DNA of 64,000 bases, taken from the NCBI GenBank assembly GCA_932521025.1, contig OW051468.1:5270064-5334063 (forward strand), in the 5' to 3' direction. The DNA comes from Oscheius onirici (taxonomy: Eukaryota > Nematoda > Chromadorea > Rhabditida > Rhabditidae). Every line of letters starts with the position of its first letter. The first letter of the stretch is position 1. Both the position numbers and the translations under genes were made by a program. Under the pieces are notes generated by a model. The model was not told the origin of the DNA. It made no database searches and saw nothing but the letters and a program-made list of their open reading frames with translations. Shown here piece after piece: positions 8,521-18,958 of the stretch.

Positions 8521-9764
8521 ATGTCGTCAGTGCCGGCCAACTTCACACTTCCTTGGCAGAACGTCGTCTTCACTTTCGTCTCTGTTCCGAGCTTTCCTCT
8601 CTACGTAGCGATTCTCAGTCTGATTGTGGTGAAAAGACGAGCGAACGAAAAGTACCGCAGCACTTTTTACAATCTTGTACTCTCATTGGTGACTCCTTTA
8701 GTTCAGTCAAAGAATGGGATTCAGGGAATAGCCGACATCCTGACTATGCTTCAAGCCTTTCTTCTGCAAGTCGTGAGAACGAGTTTCATTGCTCCCGAAT
8801 TCTACTGGGCCAACAGGGCATGGCTCGCTCCGTTCAGGTACATATCGAACTCTTACAGTTAGAAACTTTGAGTGTACGGGAAAAAAGAGAAACTTCCGTC
8901 TATGAACTGAACGCTTAGTATTCTGGCGGCAGGTAATCTGATTCAGCCACAGAAGGTAGTTTCAAAGAACATTTGAATCAGAAAAAATTAATAAGAATTT
9001 TCAGTTGGAACTGGGCTACGTTCACAGTGAGTCTCCGCTGCTTCGGCTCTACTCTTATAGCCTTCCAACGGTACTTGATCATCGGCTGGGGAACGCAGCA
9101 CGTCCATCAAAAAGTTCTCAAACTCTCTTTCCCCATAGTCTTTCTCATTCATTGGATACCGCCTCTCATTCTCAATATGCCTATTTTCGTCGATTGGGAC
9201 AAGACCGTGGCTGGGCCACAGGACATGAGGGTTCTTGCTTCGCCCGAACAGAGCTATCTCGCTATTGTGATCAATGGCATATCCACTGCTGTTCTCTTTT
9301 TTATTTGCATATTTCCCTACATTCGTATCTATCGGATTCTTATAAAGGTCAAGAACAGTGACGGGAGGTAATCACAAAAACTGAGTTCAAGTTTCTTCAG
9401 ACGTTTTGGCAGAGAACTTCGACTTTCTGTCACGCCACTGGGTCAGTCAATCTGTTTTGTGGTTCTGTGCTTCGCCTATACATCTCTTTACATTTTCACC
9501 GCCATGGGCAGTGTAAGTTAGCTCCAAAATCTTTGATTCTGTTCTCAGCCAATGGCTAATGTCACACTCACCTACATGCTCCTCTTGAACGCCTTCATGT
9601 CCTACTGGAATCCATGGGTTTATCTTTTTCTGAATACGGACATTCAATACGAGCTCCGGTTGCTGATATGTCCAGTGCCTGCCATTGCTGTACTTGTTCT
9701 TTTTTCACACAAAAACGTAAATTATTTAGGGAACTACACCAGCAACTGTTTCTACATTACCTAG
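8521..9764 (+). CDS. serpentine chemoreceptor, srv-like (copy 1 of identical pair)
   Basis: Five exons (8521-8688, 8725-8837, 9005-9367, 9401-9512, 9549-9764) give 323 residues with all junctions in phase. Landmarks: ANFTLPWQNVVFTF (N-glycosylation site plus TM1 start), GIADILTMLQAF, FYWANRAWLAPF, TM3 end FGSTLIAFQRYLIIGWG, IHWIPPLILNMP at TM4, a loop PQDMRVLASPEQ, RELRLSVTPLGQSICFVV at TM6 and SYWNPWVYLFLNTDIQYELR at TM7. Nematode Srv-type receptor, expected in chemosensory cilia. The C-terminal tail (after about residue 285) is hydrophobic and unlike the tails of the paralogues, which hints at an altered 3' end. The gene and flanks are duplicated at 52254-53497. Confidence 0.8.
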
Positions 9765-9858
9765 ACGAAATGTGTCGTGATGCTGTAGTAAGAGTTCTCA
9801 TTGTGTCATCTATAAAAAGCGAAAGTATAAAAATTTCAAATAGCCGCCTTTTCTCACC

Positions 9859-10388
9859 TTGTCAAAATCTCGACAAGTTTTGACAAGTCAATTCAAAGAC
9901 AAGTAGTCTCCCGAGTTCTAGTCTAGCTTCTCGTCGCCAGATGTGCGGAAGTCGTCTTCTATTGTCGTCTTCTACTCTTTACCAGGTCAGGTGATTCATT
10001 CTTCTTCTATTTTGATAGTTACACCAGACACTGACAATCAGACAATGCGAGCAGTAGCGCCACAGACACTCGCGTTCTTTTGGAAAGTAGAGAGACGGCA
10101 ATGTGACAGTCAGTTGTGAATCCGCCACAGCTGACAGCCTTCGAAAGAAGGTGTCATGCTTGGGTTTCCCCGGTTCCTTGGGCATTCAGGTCGAACAACC
10201 ACGGCAGAGTTGTGAAAAGCATGAAAAGCACTCCGCGGGACTCCAAGAACTATACCAAACACCGCTGTGGATTCAAGGAGATGCCCAAGGAACCGGGGAA
10301 ACCCAAGCATGACACCTTCTTTCGAAGGCTGTCAGCTGTGGCGGATATAGACTTGTCAAAACTTGTCGAGATTTTGACAAGTCTATAT
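9859..10388. repeat. compact palindrome of MATH-repeat unit A
   Basis: Unit A (9859-10183) is followed head-to-head by a shortened reverse copy (10184-10388). The outer ends carry the hairpin ACTTGTCAAAA..TTTTGACAAGT (10349-10382), which also bounds unit A at 9859 and at 7170. The inverted half has lost the part between the GCGGAT at about 10341 and the hairpin. Confidence 0.7.
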
Positions 10389-11216
10389 TGCTTCTGGCAC
10401 TGTTATATTGGTCCTCCAAACCTCTTTCCTCTCTTCCTCGCTAAGAGATCTTTATATTTCTATCCTACTAGTAAACGATTCTTCCGCCTTCAGTACAGTA
10501 AGTAAGACAAGGAGAAAACGGCTATGCAAGGTCTTTTGGTACTTTTATGATACATGGAACAGATTTATTGCTGCCCATTAAAACTAGTTTTTAGGGAAAT
10601 TTCATTTGTTATTGATTAGATAAATTTATTATTACATTAATGGTTTCGCAAATTTTTACAAGGTTTGCAATGCCCTTCCAGGGCAAAAGTTAGAGATTTC
10701 TAATCTTTCTCCTGTTACTTCGTTCTGTCGCCGATCAGCTGTTTATGACTCCAGTTCATGCTCCCCCTGCGAGAGTAGCAAATATTCAAATTATCTAATT
10801 GCTAGTTACTAAATTGGTATTTCATATATTTAGAGACAGCAATAAATCTGATGTATCATAAAAGAACCGGTCTTTTCTCTCGTTTTTGGTGTGAGCGGGG
10901 ACTATATGTCTTACAGAACCTCCAAACGAGCGTCTAGTTTACTCAATCCCCCTAAATTTTTTTCTTTCCGAGCAAATCGCATTTTTCCAAACACACGAAT
11001 GCATGTGCCGTTCAGCAAAGTTGTAGAACTCATCAAAGGCTGCAACTTTATCGAACATCGCAAGCGTGTATAGGGTGGGAGAACCCGGCTCTGGATTCCG
11101 AGATACCAGGGTCTATCGATTTGTTCTCCTTGCTTTTAGCAAGCAATTTAATTAGGTGTTTGCGTCGCTATGAACCTAACCATCTTGGTCTCACAATAAA
11201 TCATCATTCGAAAATC
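10389..11216. other. intergenic, repeat core only
   Basis: Contains the GCAATGCCCTTCCAGGGC repeat core (about 10659-10685). A short open frame at 10891-11073 (FFSFRANRIFPN...) has no recognised motif. I see no supported gene. Confidence 0.35.
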
Positions 11217-11559
11217 ATGGCTGTTCCAGGAGAGGAGGAGGAGGAGAATGTTCCTCTGTTTCCCGAAGATTTCTATACAGACAGCGATGTATATGTTCTC
11301 AAGGTGAATAGTCTTTCCAGGAGAAAAACGCTGTTTTCAGCTCAGCGATGTAGAATTCAACAGAAGAAAAAGCTGCCTCCTTGCCTATTGTAAAAGACTG
11401 TCGCAGCTTCCTTCAGAGCCTTCGGCTTTTTGGACTGAAGATTTAGAGGACCAGTATATTAATGTTGTGCTAAACTGCGAGACCTTTTCTCTCGTTCTTC
11501 CTGAATCAGCATCTTTGAAGAATCTCTGGTCTGTTCAAAAAGAAGAGGGATTACCATAA
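11217..11559 (+). CDS. small acidic protein of unknown function, 3' end inside a MITE
   Basis: Two exons (11217-11303, 11341-11559) join in phase 0 to 101 residues beginning MAVPGEEEEENVPLFPEDFY, with a 37-nt GT-AG intron. The middle part (KRLSQLPSEPSAFWTEDLED) looks like genuine protein. The last ten or so codons, including the TAA stop, come from the left arm of the inverted-repeat element starting at 11531, so the original gene was probably longer and has been truncated. I do not recognise the family. It could be a pseudogene. Confidence 0.4.
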
Positions 11560-11740
11560 GATTTTAGCTCTTCCCTTCGAGACCCACTAAGCACACAAAC
11601 ATTGGATATTCAGCCAACAAATTCCAAAGTTCGCTGCATATCTTTCAAATTTGCTGGCTGAGTATCTAACTTTTGCATGCTAAGTGGGTCTCAAAGGGAA
11701 GAGCTAAAATCTTACGGTAATCCCTCTTCTTTTTGAACAG
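11531..11740. mobile_element. MITE-like element with ~65-nt terminal inverted repeats
   Basis: CTGTTCAAAAAGAAGAGGGA starts the element and its reverse complement ends it; the arms extend through TAAGATTTTAGCTCTTCCCT and GAGACCCACT with few mismatches. The loop is about 80 nt. No clear target-site duplication was seen, so the class is open. Confidence 0.65.
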
Positions 11741-11850
11741 ACATAGTTCAAATTGATTTTTCAATTTGAACTAGTTTAAATTGATTGCAACTAGTTCAAA
11801 TTGATTGCAACTAGTTCAAATTGATTTCAACTAGTTCAAATTGATTTTTA
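11741..11850 (+). repeat. minisatellite, AACTAGTTCAAATTGATT units
   Basis: At least four units of about 22 nt (AACTAGTTCAAATTGATT with a TGC or TTC spacer). The same motif occurs in inverted orientation at 13480-13615, bracketing the prolyl oligopeptidase remnant. Confidence 0.75.
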
Positions 11851-12050
11851 TTTCTTTCTCATTTTTCTGGGCCTTTTTATTCATTTTTTACAATATTTTT
11901 TGTACATTTATATTTTTGCTTCTAAAATCTCAAGTTTTCGAGCATTTTGACTCCAAAACGACTTCTGACGGAATCTTACACGTTTTGTTTGAAGGGGAAA
12001 TTATATTGAAAATATCGAAAAACATCAACAACGAAAAACAACAAAAAAAA

Positions 12051-13084
12051 CTACGCTGAAGATTGTTTCTTTGGCAGGAGCACTTCTTCTTGTCGCATAA
12101 TGAAGAGCTGGTTTTTTGAAAACCAATTGGGCAGAATTCCGTTCTTCGTACCAAGCCTAGACAATACTTCGTGCAAACATTTCGAAGAGACTAACTTAAA
12201 GAAACAATCCTCCTCATCAGAAGAGTCGAGTGACATTGTCCACCGGCTGCCATACTCGGGAACCCAGGCACCGCCAATCGTGAACTTGTGGAAGCGGAGC
12301 ATGTCGAAGACCACCGCGAATAGCCAGCTTCTTGTCGGATTTTGGCCATCTTTGACTAGACGATGAACATGATAACCTAAAAGTTGGTCTTTGTTTCAAA
12401 GAGGTCACAACTGATTTCTCACCTTTGTCTTGTCCTTGTTCCCGAACAACACCTGAATTTGGACTGATCCAATCGGGGCAAGATGATGCGCTTCAGCTCA
12501 TCAATCTTGGACTGCTCGTTCTTGGCAAAAACATTCGGTAGATGATTCCAGGGACGAGGAAGGATTCGAACTGATAGAAGACCTCGTTCGCAGTTTTATT
12601 GGCAAAGACTCCGGATACACTTCTGTAAAATAGAGGAGGCTTCAGTGCACTTGCAAAGTACTAACCCGATGTCGAGAGGGATCTGGTAGAGCCTCTTTCC
12701 GTTCAACTTATGGACGTACATGGCCAACTTGACGCCCTAGAGATAGCAGACCAGGAGATGATTGCCAGGAAGCGAACTGACCTAGATCGGTGCTCTTCTT
12801 GTTCTCCTCGACCACTTTTGATGAATCTTTCAGGTCGACTCGGATCAGACGAAATATTGAAGCGTCCTCGTTCGTCTGTAGCAGAAACGAAGAGAATTGA
12901 AGGAAAAATAGAGACTCTCACATTTGTCGATTTTCGATTTTCTTCCGGCAGTTTTAAGTTCTGAAAACAAGATAAAAATAAAACAGCATTAGACTAACCG
13001 AACTGCTTTGTTCCTCGGCTTCATTGGATCGGTTCTCGTCGTCTTCTAGGCTTTCATCAGCTTTCGTTGCAGTTTTAGACGTCA
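12051..13084 (-). pseudogene. prolyl oligopeptidase (PREP) remnant with new-looking 5' exons
   Basis: Minus-strand pieces follow the family order: TNEDASIFRLIRVDLKDSSK, YVHKLNGKRLYQIPLDIG, then SVSGVFANKTANEVFYQFES FLVPGIIYR (typical FYxFxSFxxPGxIY), VLFGNKDKTK, DGQNP, and VFDMLRFHKFTIGGAW (the xMLxFHKxTIGxAW segment near the active site). Between DGQNP and VFDML about 150 residues, including the catalytic Ser region GGSNGG, are missing. Several junctions change frame (near 12735, 12560 and 12360). The 5' exons (from ATG at 13084, MTSKTATKADESLEDDENRS) are acidic, splice in phase to the first PREP exon and are not part of that family as I know it. No catalytic activity is possible. Confidence 0.75.
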
Positions 13085-13479
13085 TCTTGTAGCCTAAAGT
13101 ATAGAAAATGAAAAAAAAAGCTAAAAGAATAAAGACTGAAGCGTTGAAAATCGTACAACAGTCAGAAAACTGTGTCAAAAACACATAGGAAACGTCTATA
13201 AAAACATAAAAAAGGGCCCAACTGAATAATAAATAAATAATAATCGAATAAAACTCGAGAAAATGAGCATTATGGACAGATTTGCAGGAAAACTTTGTAA
13301 AAACGTAGAAAACGCAGATGCAGGGGGTGAAGACCTATTTTGAATTACGTTTTGGTGTCAAAATGCTTGAAATTTAATCTCTTTTCCATTGGAAAGAAAA
13401 TAAAACGGAAATAAACGAAGGAAAATACGATAAAAACGTAGAAATCATCGAGAAAATGAAAAAAGAAATGAAAATCAAT

Positions 13480-13615
13480 TTGAACTACATAGTTGAAATC
13501 AATTTGAACGTATCGAAATCTGAACTAAAACGAAATCAATTTACACTAGTTCAAATTGAAAAATCAATTTGAACTAGTTCATTTCAATTTGAACTGAAAA
13601 TCAATTTGAACTGCA
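13480..13615 (-). repeat. minisatellite, inverted copy of the 11741-11850 array
   Basis: Six or more AATCAATTTGAACTAG-type units, reverse complement of the array at 11741-11850. Units are more diverged here. Confidence 0.7.
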
Positions 13616-14990
13616 ACATATACAAGAAATCTCTTCTATTGAACTTGGAGAAATTGTTCAGGTATGTTCGATTGTCTTCTTATTTGGATCTGTACCACTG
13701 TCTCTCTCTTTGTTTTCTGTCTTCAGCGTCGCAGAGACATCTGAACACTTCAGACAGTTGTAAAACTTCTGAAATTTTGTTAGATCTGAAGGTTATATAA
13801 TGATCGGACGAATGTACATGTTTTCGGACGGTTATCAAAGTTCGTGCGATGCTCACATATGCAGCAGTGAACTTTATACACTACTGTCTTTGTGTCTAAC
13901 GATCTGAATTTTCGTTTTTCAGCTATGGCGGTCTGGGAATTGGACATTCAAGACTTCCGAATTCTACGGTTGCCATCAACAGTACGCTGATGTTGTTTCC
14001 CATTTAAAGGGATGTTACTATTGGACATTTGACAACTTCCAACTGACATTCATCAGAAATCGGAGAACATTTTCATGGTAGTTTTCATTTAGTGGTCCTG
14101 CAGACCTCATTCTATTAATTTTGAGATTGGTTTGGGAATACGAAAACTGTCTGATATGTTCTCATTTGTCGAAAATTATAGGATGTATACCCCATTCGTT
14201 CATTTGTCTTACCCACTCGGCCCCGATCAACCCCTCCTTCCACGTGTCTTCTGTAATTTGATTTACCCTCGTTGTTTAATTAATCTTTTCTAAAACCTTT
14301 GCAAAACTAATGTATGACCCCCAAAGATTGTTGTGAGCCTGCTAATGCAAAAAATCTGATTCTGGTAGATTCTTGACACATTTCGAACGAATTATGCATA
14401 AAACAAGAGATGTCTTACAGGTAATTATTAGTTTCTTTGCGCCTCAAATTGGCCCGTTTTGCTTGCAACTAGTCGACGTAATTGACCCGCTGTATGGGGG
14501 CCGATCGCCACGAGGCTCAAATCGTCCAGCCGGAGGACGGCCGGGTACCCGCTCACACTCTCTCTGTTCTCAGCCGACGTCCTTGCCCCCAATCTTGCGC
14601 AATGTTCTGTATTTCTACCCCCTACTTTCAGGATTTGACCCCATGCCTGTTTCTTTTTGTTAGACGAGCCTAATCGCCGCTCCAACTAGCCTCAAATCCC
14701 CAAATTTGATTCTCCTCGTTTTTGACTGAAAAAAAGGTTTTCTATCATCTCACCTTTTTTAAGTTTTTAAATCTTCCTCGTTCAGAACACGAAACCTCGA
14801 CGTCGGTTTGATTTACTCTACCTTCCTCATGCTTACATCGAATTATTACTCTTCTCCTGAACGTTTTCGACTTTTATAGCCAACTGCAATCGTCTAAACG
14901 GTGAGTTTCGTCTTTTCGAACTTATGATTAAACTGTCGAAATGCTGAACTCTGACCATCAAAGGACACAATTCAATCAGTGGTTATCGCC
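13616..14990. other. intergenic, no supported gene
   Basis: About 1.4 kb upstream of the eLRR gene. Short open frames only; none carries a recognised motif or convincing codon use. Probably holds the promoter of the following gene. Confidence 0.35.
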
Positions 14991-14998
14991 TTTTTCAG
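14991..14998 (+). promoter_or_regulatory. probable trans-splice acceptor of the eLRR gene
   Basis: A CTTTTTCAG consensus ends at 14998, eight nt before the ATG at 15007, with no matching upstream exon needed. This is the usual position of a spliced-leader acceptor in nematode genes. Confidence 0.5.
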
Positions 14999-15006
14999 AG
15001 AGGAAC

Positions 15007-18000
15007 ATGATCACTCGACTGCCAGTCCTTTTCCTCTTTCTCATACCCATAGTCTTGGCAGTCCCTCCAACCACAAACTGTCCTCCAGTCCCTTCCACAT
15101 GTTCTTGTGAACCGGGAGACAATGGCATGCTTCTCGTCAACTGCGAAGAAGCTGTACTGTCGAGTCTTTTCAAGGTTTGTCCTTTTCCCGATGTTGACGA
15201 CTAATTGGCTCGATAGAATAGTCAGCCTGAGGCGATATTCTCTCCGCACAACATATTCCAGTTATTTAATAGGTCGCCAGGTGAATCCCTGTGCGCTTGG
15301 ATGGTAAACTGGATCGCCCTCTGACTCAGAGAGTGATCGGGCTTCTTTTGAGAGTCCGAGGTTTGAGTGAAAGTGGCCACTTCCGCCGATAAATGTAACA
15401 TTTAGGATCTCGGGACACTACGGTTGGAACAACTTCGAGTCAAGAAGTGCAGTCAGCCGAATCTCGACATTCTCCCCAAAGGTCCCATCCGTTCTCTGGA
15501 AATCAGTGATTGCGGAATCCAGCGAATCGACAGCAAGGTAAAGGGCTTGTTTGTCCATGGATGGCCGTTATCAAGTAACCGCGCTCAATCCAATCTCGCG
15601 CGTCCTCTTATGTCACAATCAGCTATCACGTTATTGTCGCGTATCAATTGTCGGATTATGAATCTCAAGGTCTCACACGAGACTATACAAATTCCGAAGA
15701 TTGAGAAATTAATTCGCTTCAAAAAACTGGTGAAGATCGAGCGTGACAAGGTCGATTTCATTCGGCGGTCGAGTCTAACAGCCTCTTTTACGGTTAATGT
15801 CCTACACTTGCTGACTGAAATTCTTATGGGGCAGATAGTGGATTGAATAGCTATGCTGTGTTTGAGTTTGGTCTCCAAAGGTCTTCCCAAGACCTTAATT
15901 TGAACCAGGTCAGACGGACTTTTGCCTCCTTTCTACACTCTGATTATCAGCTATTTGTAAAGCGGATAATCCGTCTATTCAGTCTGAACTGGGTCATGTT
16001 TGCGGTGAAAGTTGCCGGCTGGAGCCATGACCTCCAGAGCGGTTGGCGCGAGGCAACATCCGGTTCGCTTTCTAAACCGATTAGACAACAAGTTTGGAGG
16101 AATGTGACTCGATTTTCAGATATTTGACAATACTTTCAACACAATCGAGGAGATTATTTTGACAAACAACCGCTTGACAGAAGTCCCGAACTTTGGGAAG
16201 CTGCCTCGTCTGATCAATCTGAATCTGAATGGGAATAACGTTAGTTCCTAGGAAATATATTACAACAAAACATTTGCAGATCTCTGACGTTCCAGACAAT
16301 GTCTTCGCCGGGGTACAGAACATTCAACAGTTGCGTCTGGAACGAAACAACATTTGCAACTTGTCGACCAAGGCCTTTGAAGAAATCAGGAACAATCTTC
16401 GCCTTCTCGACCTCAGCGGCAACTGCTTGAACAAGATTCCAGCAACAAATCTCCGAAATAGTCAAAAACTGTTGTATCTCGACTTGGGAGACAATCAGAT
16501 CTCTGAGATTAATAACTTCGAACTGATGAACATGCCACTGCTCCAGAAGATCCGTCTGCACAACAACGAGCTGCGCACTATGCATCCGATGGCCATCATG
16601 AATGTTCCCCAGCTGAAGCATTTATTCCTTCGAGACAACCTTCTCTCTTCTTTAGATGGTGACAAACTTCAGGGTCTCTCCCAGCTGGAAGTTCTTGATG
16701 TCACCAATAATCTCCTTCCCAAGGTGAGATTCGTCCAACTACGTTATCTAACTCCATTCTAGGTTCCTAAGCTGAAGGACTTTCCTAAGCTGAAGCAGGT
16801 TCTTTTGGACGGGAATCTGATTGAGATGATCGAGACACTGACTTTCTCAAACTGTACACAGCTTCAGCTCATCAGCCTGCAGAACAACAATATTGTCCAA
16901 ATTTCCAGAAACAGCTTCGAATCTCTCGATCAGATGCAAGTTTTGCTACTGGGAAACAATTCTTTGGCTTCAATCGGTCAGTTTCTTTCTTTATTTCCAA
17001 AATGAAATTTTAGAGCGAGGGATATTAGACGGAATGCCGAGATTGGCCTTCTTCCACGCTAGAAACAACTCCATTTCGAAGATCGACTCGCATGCCTTCT
17101 CTTCTGTTGTAAATCTGCAAAGTGTCGACTTGGCTCACAACGATTTGAAGAGGATCGAGCCAAACACCTTCCAGAAACTGGCCAAACTGGTGTGGCTTGA
17201 TGTTTCCAACAATCAACTTCAAGGCTTGGAGAAGGACACTTTCAGTCAGAAGATTGAGACAATGCTCCTAGATGGTAGGCTATATTGTTATTTTCAGTCT
17301 TACGTTCAAGTGTAGGAAACGACTGGGTGTGCGATGAAAAGTTTGACTGGTTCGTAACATTCCTGGTGACGAATCGTGTTCGTACTTTCCTGCCACAGCA
17401 GAAAGATATCGACTGCAGTGGACCTGCTCAACAGAAAGGAGTTCGTCTCCGTGATCTGATGATGAAGAAGGCCAATGAGACTTTGACTGAGAGAGCCAAA
17501 ACGATTGCAATTAACAAACAGGGACAAACGTGAGATTTGTTTTGTTTGAAGACGAAAGGGTTCTTATTCAGATCATTGCTCTCATCTTTCATTCCTGGAC
17601 TCGGAAACTGGAACCCTTTGGTGGGAATGGTCAGTCAACAACCTGGGGCTCAGCCTACTTCCCAAATTGCAAATCTAGATATGTCTAATGAACAAGTAGG
17701 TTTCTTTACTCTTAATTTTTGATAGTAAATTCAGCCTAATCAAAGCTTCATCGTCAATATTCCCGGCTTTGGAGACTTTGACTTGAGCAAGATCGATCCC
17801 AATCTCCTGGACTATGTCCTGAAGGGAGGACAAGTTCCAGGAATTCCGAAGGAGACCATGGACGGCGTGATTCAGAGTTACATGAAAAAAGTCACAGAGG
17901 TTGCTGCCACCGCCAAAGCTGGAAAACTTACACAGGAACAGGAGAAGGTCAGTTTTTGACTGAGACTAATTCTAGTTTTGTTTCCAGTTCCTCGTACCGA

Positions 18001-18701
18001 TTAATTTGTTGTCAAAGCAAGTTGTCCAGAACGTAGCGGCTGGTCAATCCCTATCAGGGATACAAGCGCCAACGCGAACTGAATACAAAACATCGAACAG
18101 CTCTCCTACCTCTGGATCTGTTCCTATTGGAACAATGAGTAGAAACACTGGTGCGATGTCTGAACTGTTGACACTTCTGCCTCCCGGTTACAATATTTCC
18201 AAGATTCCCCAAGAAGTTCTTACTGCCGTGATGAAGGGAGAACTTCCCGACTTGAGAAAACTACCAGCGGAACTCATTACACACTTCCAAGCCAACTCCG
18301 AAAGGTTGACTTCGGTGTTTACTAAGCTAACTCCTGTAAGTTCTAACAATTTCCTCATGACACTTCTGTTCAGACAAACGTCACCTTGGATGATCTTCTT
18401 GCCAAGTTGCCCAAGTTCGAGAAGCCAGTTCTGGCCACCTTTTCTCCCTACGATATCAACAAATTGTCCAGTGATATGATCCACGAAGAAGAGATCCGAG
18501 AAAGGGCAGCCAGAATGAAGTCAGTTCAAAACCTTTGTTGAAACAAAATATTACAGAATCTACACAGCGATTGCTCTAGGAGCAGTTGGTGCCATCACAA
18601 TCATCGTCTTGATCTTCTTCGTCGTTTATCTGAAGAGGCAACGGGCCAACAAGACGAAACGACTCTCAATTCCAAACAGAATGCGAGCCCAAGAATTGTG
18701 A
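15007..18701 (+). CDS. extracellular leucine-rich-repeat type I membrane protein (eLRRon, LET-4/EGG-6-like)
   Basis: Twelve exons (15007-15174, 15406-15537, 16120-16239, 16280-16723, 16763-16976, 17014-17274, 17316-17529, 17572-17695, 17735-17947, 17988-18335, 18374-18519, 18557-18701) give 842 residues, all in phase. Order: signal peptide (RLPVLFLFLIPIVLAV), Cys-rich N-cap (CPPVPSTCSCEPGD), about 15 LRRs (for example LRLLDLSGNCLNKIPATNLR and LVWLDVSNNQLQGLEKDTF), a Cys cap (GNDWVCDEKFDWF...DC), a long juxtamembrane region (LPPGYNISKIPQEVLTAVMK), one TM (YTAIALGAVGAITIIVLIFF) and a short basic tail. This is the layout of nematode apical-matrix eLRR proteins such as LET-4, EGG-6 and SYM, which keep epithelial tubes and matrix intact. 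Which member it is cannot be decided by eye. The third intron (about 580 nt) is long for the gene. Confidence 0.85.
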
Positions 18702-18958
18702 CTGTCGTCTTTGTAGAAAATAGCTTTATTGGTTTGTTTCGACTCAATAATTACCCGGTGTACGCGTCTAGTGCCCTCTTTTTCATAATCTTGCTAGTGC
18801 CCATTCCAATTGACTATACCGGTGTATTTATCTCAAATTATATATTTCACCTAATTCTAATACATACGGGTTGGCCCACTGACCGATTTTAATGTATTGC
18901 TCATCCCTTTCGCCTTTCTTAGCGTGTCAACATCTAATCAGATAAACTTTATTAAAGA

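Noticed and set aside
8553-8918. 121-codon frame overlapping the srv gene (also at 52286)
   Set aside because: Out-of-frame shadow of the srv exons; only the spliced srv frame has seven TM segments.
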